A DNA stretch of 64,000 bases from assembly GCF_026891935.1 (NCBI RefSeq), contig NZ_JAPTGC010000008.1, positions 29,284 to 93,283 of the forward strand. Reading direction: 5' to 3'. The DNA comes from Methanocorpusculum vombati (GTDB lineage: Archaea; Halobacteriota; Methanomicrobia; Methanomicrobiales; Methanocorpusculaceae). Position 1 is the first letter of the stretch. Each line of letters starts with the position of its first letter. Positions 26,932 through 33,505 of this stretch are shown in pieces. Under the pieces are notes generated by a model. The model had not been told where the DNA came from and searched no databases. It worked only from the letters and a program-made list of their open reading frames with translations. The position numbers were made by a program, and so were the translations under genes.

Positions 26932-27633
26932 ATGCCTGACCGCATCAGCATCTCGGAACTTCACGGGTATTTAATCGATGAGCGCAACAGCGGTTCCCTT
27001 ACTGATATTCCTGCAACGCTCTATGAGGAGGTGCACGCGGAACTCACCGCACTGACCGGTGAGGCGCGCAGTATGGGTGATCCGTTTGGTGAGGGGGTGC
27101 AGATTCTTTTGAAGGAGCGCGAGAGTCTGCGCGAGTACATCCGTGACCTCTATGCCGAACGTACCCGCAAAATCTTCTCGCTGGCCCTTGCCAAAGCAAC
27201 CGGCGAAGAGATCAACCGCGATGAACTCCGCGCCATGGTTCCCGGGGAGCGTTCGCTCTATGAGGTTGTGGCTGACTCGGCCACCGCATGCAGAAAGGCT
27301 CTTCTTGATGGTAAACAGATAGTAGATACCACAACCGCATTCCACTTTACCCCGTCTGATGCAGGGCAGGTGGCAGATGAGCCGATTTTGGCTGATGCGG
27401 CATCGTTTGCGGACGCGCATGCAGATGAAGTGTTCCAGAACGGCAACGCCGATGCAGAAACTGCTCCCGAATCGTACCGCGTGATTATGGTACAAGAAAA
27501 AGTCGAGGAATTTCAGGATTATAGCGGACGGTGCTATGCTCTTTCGCCAGGAGACATCGTTTCGCTGCCACAACCCATGGCAGAAATTCTTTGCAACCGC
27601 AACATAGCATTAAATATCAGGCTTCGCAAATAA
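26932..27633 (+). CDS. GINS complex subunit (replisome)
   Basis: 233 aa. The helical N-terminal A domain ([20 protein letters not shown]) and a C-terminal B-domain ending in [20 protein letters not shown] match archaeal Gins51-type proteins, which link MCM helicase, primase and GAN nuclease. It starts directly at the priS stop (TAA ATG), and coupling to priS is typical. The variable middle (about 120-180) is acidic and low in conservation. Confidence 0.85.
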   Translation: MPDRISISELHGYLIDERNSGSLTDIPATLYEEVHAELTALTGEARSMGDPFGEGVQILLKERESLREYIRDLYAERTRKIFSLALAKATGEEINRDELRAMVPGERSLYEVVADSATACRKALLDGKQIVDTTTAFHFTPSDAGQVADEPILADAASFADAHADEVFQNGNADAETAPESYRVIMVQEKVEEFQDYSGRCYALSPGDIVSLPQPMAEILCNRNIALNIRLRK

Positions 27634-27674
27634 GTATGGTATTCGGTATCCTTGATTTAGAGGGGACAATATTC

Positions 27675-27953
27675 ATGAAAAAACCAGTAAAATTCAACAC
27701 CTACTGCCCGTACTGCCGGAAGCACACCGAGCATGAGGTGGAAAAGGTAAAGAAGGGTAAGACAACCGGCCTCCACTGGATTGACCGGCAGAAGGCACGC
27801 CGCAGCTCCGTTGGAAACCGTGGTAAATTCGGCAAGGTTCCGGGAGGAGACAAGCCGACCAAGAAGATCAACGTACGCTACCGGTGCAAGGAGTGCGGAA
27901 AGGCACACCTGAGAGCAGGATACCGCGCTGGCAAATTTGAACTTACGGAGTGA
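27675..27953 (+). CDS. rpl44e: 50S ribosomal protein L44e
   Basis: 92-aa zinc ribbon protein of the large subunit: [12 protein letters not shown] near the N-terminus and CKECGKAH near residue 74. The frame is open upstream, but ATG 27675 gives the family length and follows a purine-rich AGGGGA. Next gene rps27e after 6 bases. Confidence 0.96.
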   Translation: MKKPVKFNTYCPYCRKHTEHEVEKVKKGKTTGLHWIDRQKARRSSVGNRGKFGKVPGGDKPTKKINVRYRCKECGKAHLRAGYRAGKFELTE

Positions 27954-27959
27954 GCAAGA

Positions 27960-28148
27960 ATGGTAAAAGCAACCCGCGATAACCGGAGCAAGTTTCTGAA
28001 GGTTAAGTGCCCCGACTGCGAGCATGAACAGCTCGTCTTCGAGAAGGCATCCTCAAAAGTTGAGTGTATCGTCTGCGGACGCATCCTTGCAGAGCCGACC
28101 GGCGGCAAGGCCGACATCAAAGCTGATGTCGTTGCATCCTACGAATAA
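27960..28148 (+). CDS. rps27e: 30S ribosomal protein S27e
   Basis: 62-aa zinc ribbon: CPDCEHEQ and CIVCGRIL supply four Cys. The SKFLKVKCPDC start is characteristic. Part of the conserved rpl44e-rps27e-aIF2alpha-nop10 string. Confidence 0.96.
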   Translation: MVKATRDNRSKFLKVKCPDCEHEQLVFEKASSKVECIVCGRILAEPTGGKADIKADVVASYE

Positions 28149-28165
28149 ATTCGGAAATATCATCA

Positions 28166-28939
28166 ATGAGTGAAAGAGACTGGCCAATTGAGGGGGAACT
28201 TGTCGTCTGTAGTGTTACAGAGGTCAAGGACTTTGCGGCATTCGTTGCCCTGGATGAGTATGAAGGACGTCAGGGGTTAATCCCGATTGCGGAGATTGCC
28301 CGTGGATGGATCAAGTACATCCGGGACTATATTCGTGAAGGACAGAAAGTTGTATGTAAGGTTCTTCATGTGGATGCATCCCGCGGCCACATCGATCTTT
28401 CCCTCAAGGATGTAAATGAACACCAGCGCCGGGAGAAGATTCAGGACTGGAAGAACGAACAGAAGGCCCACAAGTGGATCGAGTTTGCTTCAAAGGACAG
28501 TGATGTTCCGGTCAAGGCAATTGAGGAGGCAATGTACAAGGAGTACTCCTCGCTCTACGGTGCGTTTGAGGACATCGCTGTGTATGGTGATGTAACTCTG
28601 GAAAAGTTCTCCCTGTCCGATGTCGCAAGAGCCGCGCTGGCGAAGGTCGCATCGGAAAATGTGAAAGTTCCCCGGGTTACGGTTTCCGCAATTCTGGAAC
28701 TCACCTCCAATAAACCGGACGGAGTGAATGTGATTCGGCGTGCACTCCGTTCCGCCGAGCCCAAGGTTGACGGTGCCGAGATCGAGCTGTTGTATCTTGG
28801 TGCACCCAAATACCGGGTAAAGGTTGTTGCCCCTGATTACAAGACTGCGGAAAAAGCTCTGGAAAAAGCTGCGTCCGCTGCAATCGGGGTTATGGAGCGT
28901 GCCGAAGGTGCCGGGAAACTGGTACGGAAACAGAAGTAA
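28166..28939 (+). CDS. eif2a: Translation initiation factor aIF2 subunit alpha
   Basis: 257 aa. The N-terminal S1 domain (about 9-85) includes GLIPIAEIARGWIKYIRDYIREGQ, followed by a helical domain and a C-terminal alpha/beta domain. It binds initiator tRNA within the aIF2 heterotrimer. Position 17 bases after rps27e and 11 bases before nop10 is the standard archaeal order. Confidence 0.96.
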   Translation: MSERDWPIEGELVVCSVTEVKDFAAFVALDEYEGRQGLIPIAEIARGWIKYIRDYIREGQKVVCKVLHVDASRGHIDLSLKDVNEHQRREKIQDWKNEQKAHKWIEFASKDSDVPVKAIEEAMYKEYSSLYGAFEDIAVYGDVTLEKFSLSDVARAALAKVASENVKVPRVTVSAILELTSNKPDGVNVIRRALRSAEPKVDGAEIELLYLGAPKYRVKVVAPDYKTAEKALEKAASAAIGVMERAEGAGKLVRKQK

Positions 28940-28950
28940 CCGGGTGCGTT

Positions 28951-29112
28951 ATGACTGGTCATATCCGGCAGTGCCCGATTGATCACACCTATACTCTTTT
29001 GAAAGTTTGTCCGAAGTGCGGTGCTGCAACGGAGTCTGTGCATCCTGCCCGTTATTCGCCGCAGGACCGGTATGGGAAATTCCGGAGGGTGGTGCGCGAA
29101 TGGAACCGGTGA
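28951..29112 (+). CDS. nop10: H/ACA ribonucleoprotein component Nop10
   Basis: 53-aa protein. The frame reads MTGHIRQCPI, then VCPKCG and PARYSPQDRYGKFRR: a zinc-ribbon-like N-terminus with CPI and CPKC, then the YSP-x-D helix typical of Nop10. Part of the box H/ACA pseudouridylation complex with Cbf5, Gar1 and L7Ae. The stop (29110-29112) lies inside the PAC2 gene, whose ATG is at 29100, giving a 13-base overlap. Confidence 0.92.
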   Translation: MTGHIRQCPIDHTYTLLKVCPKCGAATESVHPARYSPQDRYGKFRRVVREWNR

Positions 29113-29858
29113 ATGTACGCTGGTATGTGGAGGATGTTTCTGCACATTCTGCGCCGACGGCAATAGCCGGTCTTCCGGGCGTGGGACATGTGGGGAAGCT
29201 GGTGGTGGATCATCTGATCCATGCGCTTTCCGCGGTGAAGGTTGCCGAGATTACTTCGACGCTGTTTCCTCCGCAGATGTATCTGGGGGAGGATGCGGTT
29301 CTTCGTCTGCCGCGCAATGAGATCTTTTTTGTGCCGGGAACGGATGAACGTACTCCGGTGATTTTTCTTGCCGGTGATTGTCAGAGTACGAGCGCGGAGG
29401 GGCATTATACGCTTGCGGAAGGGTATCTGCGGGTGTTTGATCTTCTGGGCGTCCGCCGTATCTATACGCTGGGCGGGTACGGTGTCGGCCGTATGGTGGA
29501 ACATCCCCGCGTGCTTTCGGCGCTTAGTTCTTCTTCGCTGAAGGAGGAGGTGCTTGCGGCCGGTGCGGTGGTGAGTCCGGAGGAGCCGGTGGGGGGTATT
29601 ATCGGTGCTGCGGGTCTTCTTGTTACGCTCGGTCGTCTGCATGGTATGGAGGGTATTGCACTTCTCGGGGAGACGTCCGGGTATCTGGTGGATCCGGTGA
29701 GTTCAACGGCGGTGCTGGATGTGCTGGAGCGGCTGACCCGGATTCGTGCCGACCGGACGGAGCTGACGGATCTTGCGGAGCAGATGATGACCGAGGTTGC
29801 GGCAATTGCGAATGCTGCGATGCCGAAGTCTGCGGATGATCTCAGTTATATCGGGTGA
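29100..29858 (+). CDS. PAC2-family proteasome assembly chaperone-like protein
   Basis: About 252 aa from ATG 29100. GLPGVGHVGKLVVDHLI near the N-terminus, IYTLGGYGVGR in the middle and the GLLVTLGRLHGMEGIALLGET block define the archaeal PAC2 family, named for similarity to proteasome assembly chaperones. The open frame extends to 29007, but that part is out-of-frame nop10 sequence. Overlaps nop10 by 13 bases and is followed 3 bases later by endoQ, so the three are coupled. Confidence 0.88.
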   Translation: MEPVNVRWYVEDVSAHSAPTAIAGLPGVGHVGKLVVDHLIHALSAVKVAEITSTLFPPQMYLGEDAVLRLPRNEIFFVPGTDERTPVIFLAGDCQSTSAEGHYTLAEGYLRVFDLLGVRRIYTLGGYGVGRMVEHPRVLSALSSSSLKEEVLAAGAVVSPEEPVGGIIGAAGLLVTLGRLHGMEGIALLGETSGYLVDPVSSTAVLDVLERLTRIRADRTELTDLAEQMMTEVAAIANAAMPKSADDLSYIG

Positions 29859-29861
29859 GGT

Positions 29862-30980
29862 ATGCAGAGGAATACGGATCTTCATCTGCACTCACGTTTT
29901 TCGATGGCAACGTCTCCGGATATGCTGCCGGAGAATATTCTTGCCGGGTGCAGGGTCAAAGGCATCTCGGTTGTCGGCAGCGGCGATGCACTGCATCCTG
30001 AGTGGCGCAGGATGTGGGAGCCGTATCTGGAGAATGCGTTCGGGATTACGGTTGTGCCGCAGACGGAGGTTGAGGATTCTTCGCGCGTGCATCATGTGAT
30101 TCTTGCGGAGACGTTTGATCAGTTTGCTGAGTTGCAGGAGGTGTTTGCGCCTGCGTGCGGGCATCTGACGACTGCCGGCAGGCCGCATCTGCAGCTGAAC
30201 GGGGAGGAGATTGCGTCTGCGGTGCATGCGGTTGGGGGGATGATTGGTCCTGCCCATGCGTTTACGCCGTGGACTTCGCTGTTTGCGGCATATGCTTCGC
30301 CTTCGGAGTGTTACGGGGAGGAGGGTTTTGAGTTCTGCGAGCTGGGTCTTTCGGCGGATTCCACGTATGGTGCGGGTATTGCGGAGTTTGCGGGTGTTCC
30401 GTTTCTGACGAATTCCGATGCCCACAGTCCGACGCCGGTGAAGCTGGGCCGTGAGTTTACGCGGATGGAGGTTTCGGGTGATTCTCCCCGGGCGGTTCTT
30501 GCGGCGGTTTCTGCGGGTGCGGTTGTGCTGAATGCCGGGTTTTTCCCGGAGGAGGGGAAGTACAATCGTACGGCATGTACCCGCTGTTATGCGCAGTTTT
30601 CTCTTGCGGAGGCGGAGGCGCTGCACTGGCGGTGTCCGCACGATAAGGGAAGGATTAAGCTGGGTGTGCGTGAACGTGCGGAGCGGCTTTCTACTCTTTC
30701 TGTGCCGACGTTCCGTCCTCCGTATCTGAAGATGATTCCTCTCGGCGAGGTGATCGCCCGTGTGCTGGGTGCTTCGTCGCCGCATACGAAGAGGTGTGCG
30801 GCGCTGTACGGCAGGTTTATTGAGGCGTTTGATAATGAGATTGCGGTTCTGCTGGAGGTTCCGGAAGGGGATCTGGGTTCTGTTTCGCCGGAGGTTGCGG
30901 CAGCAGTGGTGAAGATGCGGGAGGGGCGCGTTACGCTGTTCCCCGGTGGCGGCGGCAGGTACGGGTCGTTTTCGTTCTGA
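29862..30980 (+). CDS. endoQ: Endonuclease Q family protein
   Basis: 372 aa. The N-terminal PHP fold has the metal motif DLHLHSRFS (about 6-14), GSGDALH, HAFTPW and SDAHSP; the zinc-ribbon-like CTRCYAQF...WRCP lies near 235-255. This matches endonuclease Q, which nicks DNA 5' to deaminated bases (uracil, hypoxanthine) in Thermococcales and some bacteria. Assignment is by family features. Placed at the end of the replication/translation cluster, three bases after PAC2. Convergent with the DNA methyltransferase. Confidence 0.87.
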   Translation: MQRNTDLHLHSRFSMATSPDMLPENILAGCRVKGISVVGSGDALHPEWRRMWEPYLENAFGITVVPQTEVEDSSRVHHVILAETFDQFAELQEVFAPACGHLTTAGRPHLQLNGEEIASAVHAVGGMIGPAHAFTPWTSLFAAYASPSECYGEEGFEFCELGLSADSTYGAGIAEFAGVPFLTNSDAHSPTPVKLGREFTRMEVSGDSPRAVLAAVSAGAVVLNAGFFPEEGKYNRTACTRCYAQFSLAEAEALHWRCPHDKGRIKLGVRERAERLSTLSVPTFRPPYLKMIPLGEVIARVLGASSPHTKRCAALYGRFIEAFDNEIAVLLEVPEGDLGSVSPEVAAAVVKMREGRVTLFPGGGGRYGSFSF

Positions 30981-31007
30981 TATTTTTCCGGTGCTGCAAA
31001 GAAAGGT

Positions 31008-31841
31008 TCACTGTTTTGCGGTGAGTTCTGCTGCGATGCGTTCTTCGGCGATCCGGATGTATCCTTCGTCGATTTCAAATCCTACGAAGGGGATGCCAAG
31101 CCGGACGGCTGCAAGGGCGGTGCTGCCGATGCCCATGAAGGGGTCCATGATGAGGCGGCAGCGGTCGGTGCCGTGGTCGCGGATGCACATTACCGGCAGC
31201 TGGACCGGGAAGGTGGCGGGGTGGGGGCGTTCTTCGCGGATGGTTTCGTAGGGGATAAACCAAGTGTTGCCGCGGTCGCGGATGTCCTGTTTTTTCTGTA
31301 CCCACCGGCGGATGTTGCTTTTGTCCTGGTACGGGACGCCGTTTGCGAGCCGGTTGATGGGTACGTTACCGGTTTTGGTGAAGTGGAAGATGAATTCGTG
31401 GCAGTCGTTGTGATACCGGCGGCTGTTGATCGGTTTGTAGTGGCCGATGGCGATGCCGTTTTCGGGGATTCCGGCGTTGTAGAATCTGCCCATGTCTTCT
31501 TTGGGGAGTGCGATGGATTTTATCCAGTGGATCATGTTCTGGAGGATGAATCCGGATTTCCGGAATTCCATGGCGACGTCCATGGGAATCCAGGGGTCTT
31601 TGAGGCTGCCGCCGACGTTGAGGTACAGCGAGCCGTCTGCGGAGAGTACGCGTGCTGCGGCGCCGGCGACTTCGTTCATCCAGGCGAGGTATCCGTTGCG
31701 CGGGATGGTGTCGTCATAGGTGGTGTAGAGTTTGCCGATGTTGTAGGGGGGTGAGGTGACGATGACGTCAACGGTTCCTGCGTTCATGCGGTTCATGCCG
31801 GTGATGCAGTCGCAGTGGTGGATGGTTCCCGGGTGTGTCAT
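31008..31841 (-). CDS. Solo site-specific DNA methyltransferase (amino-methyltransferase, beta-type motif order)
   Basis: 277 aa. Catalytic motif IV TSPPYN is near residues 29-34 and the AdoMet-binding DPFMGIGST is near 235-243, so motif IV precedes motif I (beta-class order). SPPY is common in N4-cytosine enzymes, but N6-adenine cannot be excluded. No restriction endonuclease lies next to it, so it is probably an orphan or regulatory enzyme. Its ATG overlaps the FKBP stop by four bases, meaning FKBP is translated first and the two are coupled. Recognition site unknown. Confidence 0.87.
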   Translation of the reverse strand: MTHPGTIHHCDCITGMNRMNAGTVDVIVTSPPYNIGKLYTTYDDTIPRNGYLAWMNEVAGAAARVLSADGSLYLNVGGSLKDPWIPMDVAMEFRKSGFILQNMIHWIKSIALPKEDMGRFYNAGIPENGIAIGHYKPINSRRYHNDCHEFIFHFTKTGNVPINRLANGVPYQDKSNIRRWVQKKQDIRDRGNTWFIPYETIREERPHPATFPVQLPVMCIRDHGTDRCRLIMDPFMGIGSTALAAVRLGIPFVGFEIDEGYIRIAEERIAAELTAKQ

Positions 31842-32269
31842 GGTGAGAGGATTTTTTCTATGGTGATTTCGTAGGTGATGGTTTCGCCGGCAAGCGGGTG
31901 GTTGGCGTCTACGGTGATGCTTTTGTCGGTTGTGCTGACTACGGTGACAAGGCAGGGTTTTTTCAGGACTTCGATTCGGATGATCTCGCCCGGTGCCGGG
32001 TCGTGTTCGAGGCTGAGTTTATGCCGTTTGATGGTGACGACGAGTTTTTTGTGGTATTTTCCGTAGGCTTTTTCCGGCGGCAGTGTGACCGTGACGGTTT
32101 CTCCTTCGGATTTTCCGATGAGGGCTTCTTCAAATGCCGGGTTGATCTGTTTTTTTCCCAGGGTTATCTGTACCGGTGTGCCGGAACGGGTGTTTTCAAA
32201 GATTTCCCCGTCGGGGCGGCGGCTGGTGAAGTGGAGAAGAAGTGTGCTTTCGGCAGTGACACCGGTCAT
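31838..32269 (-). CDS. FKBP-type peptidyl-prolyl cis-trans isomerase
   Basis: 143 aa from ATG 32269. [16 protein letters not shown] opening, [20 protein letters not shown] core and an insert-in-flap (IF) domain (about 70-125) match short archaeal SlyD-like FKBPs with combined isomerase and chaperone function. The frame is open far upstream without a stop (to 32635), passing through an HTH-like segment; ATG 32269 gives the normal family N-terminus. Coupled to the downstream methyltransferase by an ATGA overlap. Confidence 0.88.
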   Translation of the reverse strand: MTGVTAESTLLLHFTSRRPDGEIFENTRSGTPVQITLGKKQINPAFEEALIGKSEGETVTVTLPPEKAYGKYHKKLVVTIKRHKLSLEHDPAPGEIIRIEVLKKPCLVTVVSTTDKSITVDANHPLAGETITYEITIEKILSP

Positions 32270-32479
32270 GGTTATTCTGTATGTCGGGGATGGTACATTA
32301 GGATTTGTCCGGGACCTGTTGCGTTGTGCGTGGGGAGGGTGAGATGAGCCGCTTGAGATTCGTACGGTTCTGACGTGCGAATCTGCGGCAGTTTTCTTCT
32401 TTTTCCGTTTCTGCCAGCAGTTTCCCCCAAAAAAAGGATGTGGGTCAGAGCCGGAGTTTTTCCGGGTCTGTTCGGAAAT

Positions 32480-32635
32480 GGTGATGAGGGGGTTTCGGAG
32501 GGTGTGATGCCGCATTGCTGCTTCGACGGTTGCGCGTGAGCATCCGAGTTCGCGTGCGATCCTGAGTACTTTTTTTCCGGCGAGGAGTTCGCGGCGGAGA
32601 GTTTTCTTCGTGAGAGTTCCGCTGTGGTGATCGGA
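32480..32635 (-). pseudogene. Start-less HTH module in frame with FKBP
   Basis: On the minus strand this frame reads LTKKTLRRELLAGKKVLRIA followed by RELGCSRATVEAAMRHHTLR, a clear helix-turn-helix (G-K-x-V-x-x-IA-x-x-LGCS-x-x-TV). A stop at 32636-32638 precedes it and there is no ATG, GTG or TTG until the Met inside the HTH (32515). An ATG at 32646 opens a different frame (MTGDPITTAELSRR), so a frameshift could have separated start and HTH. The frame then continues without a stop into FKBP. Probable broken small regulator; compare the similar module at 54148-54297. Confidence 0.4.
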
Positions 32636-32912
32636 TCACCGGTCATAAAGAAAAGATGTCTGTTCCTTTTTCCCTTGTGAGTGGCGGAAACCGGGAAGAC
32701 ATCTGATGTTTGTTCCGGGTATGTTTTGTGGTGCTGAGTTCTGGTTCCGGGGTGTTCACCTCCGTGATTGGTGTGTCGTCCGGATCTATAACGTCCGGGG
32801 ACGAATGTGATGTATCACCCCGTCAGTATTTATAATTTTGGGGAAAAACGGGGATTTCGGAGGTTTTTTCGGGGAAATCGCAACGAAGAAACATTTATAT
32901 GTGTTGAAGTCA

Positions 32913-32951
32913 ATAATCGCAGGTAAAAACAAATTATATATCTGCGATTAT
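32913..32951. repeat. 10-bp inverted repeat with AT-rich spacer
   Basis: ATAATCGCAG (32913-32922) and CTGCGATTAT (32942-32951) are perfect reverse complements around a 19-base AT-rich spacer containing TTATATAT. A TATA-like TTTATATG lies just upstream (about 32903-32910). Could be a dimeric operator or the stem of a small RNA. Confidence 0.55.
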
Positions 32952-33254
32952 GCAGTCGCAATCCCTGCTGTTTTTGTGGTTTGTTCGCGCACGGATTTCC
33001 CTATGGTTTCCACAAATATTGAATCCTGTTATAGTAGTATTTAGTACTGTCTATGATATAATAGTATCTCCAATTCATCTGAATATATCTCTGCTTATGG
33101 ATTATGGTTGTTTCCTGCATTTTTTGAAAAGAGCGTCCTGAAATGAAATTTCGGAAGTATAGCTCAGGCATATTTTTTTGAGCCGCAAATTTTGTCTTAT
33201 TTTTTGTGCGCACGCTGCATATATGATGAAATTTCAATTAAGGAATTTTCCGCG

Positions 33255-33280
33255 TTATATCCTACTATAAAAGGATATAA
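33255..33280. promoter_or_regulatory. Promoter with 8-bp inverted repeat bracketing the TATA box
   Basis: TTATATCC (33255-33262) and GGATATAA (33273-33280) are perfect reverse complements flanking TACTATAAAA, the likely TATA box for the surface-protein transcript. A repressor bound here would directly block TBP. Predicted start near 33295 gives a leader of about 210 bases before the ATG at 33506. Confidence 0.5.
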
Positions 33281-33505
33281 TCGGTAGCGAATGACGGCTC
33301 CACCGTGTCTGTCGCCGCATCTCTCTCCGGTTTTGTCCTGTTATGGTGTGAGTATGACAGTAAAAAGTATTCCGGGGAGGATGCATTCTGTGTTTTCCCC
33401 TGAGGTGTGTGTGCAGTGGGCACAGCAGAACCACCGCATACGTAATGCAGCAGGTACGAACACGCTGACACTCCCGGATATTCCGGGGATACGGAGGGAG
33501 GTTTC

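Larger units (their letters stand above)
32647..33505. other. AT-rich, gene-poor intergenic region with inverted repeats
   Basis: No convincing gene in about 860 bases. The part from about 32830 to 33290 is markedly more AT-rich than the rest of the window. Inverted repeats: AGATGTCT/AGACATCT at 32654-32661 and 32697-32704, a 10-bp pair at 32913/32942, and an 8-bp pair flanking a TATA box at 33255/33273. Short frames (for example 32838-33044 and 33291-33509) show no recognisable motif. The last 200 bases are probably the leader of the surface protein. Confidence 0.55.

Noticed and set aside
32838..33237. Short frames in the AT-rich gap (both strands)
   Set aside because: Low-complexity, hydrophobic, without start signals or motifs; treated as intergenic DNA.
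32647..33290. AT-rich gap as a replication origin
   Set aside because: No orc1/cdc6 gene nearby, and no array of repeated origin-recognition boxes is visible; inverted repeats alone are not enough.
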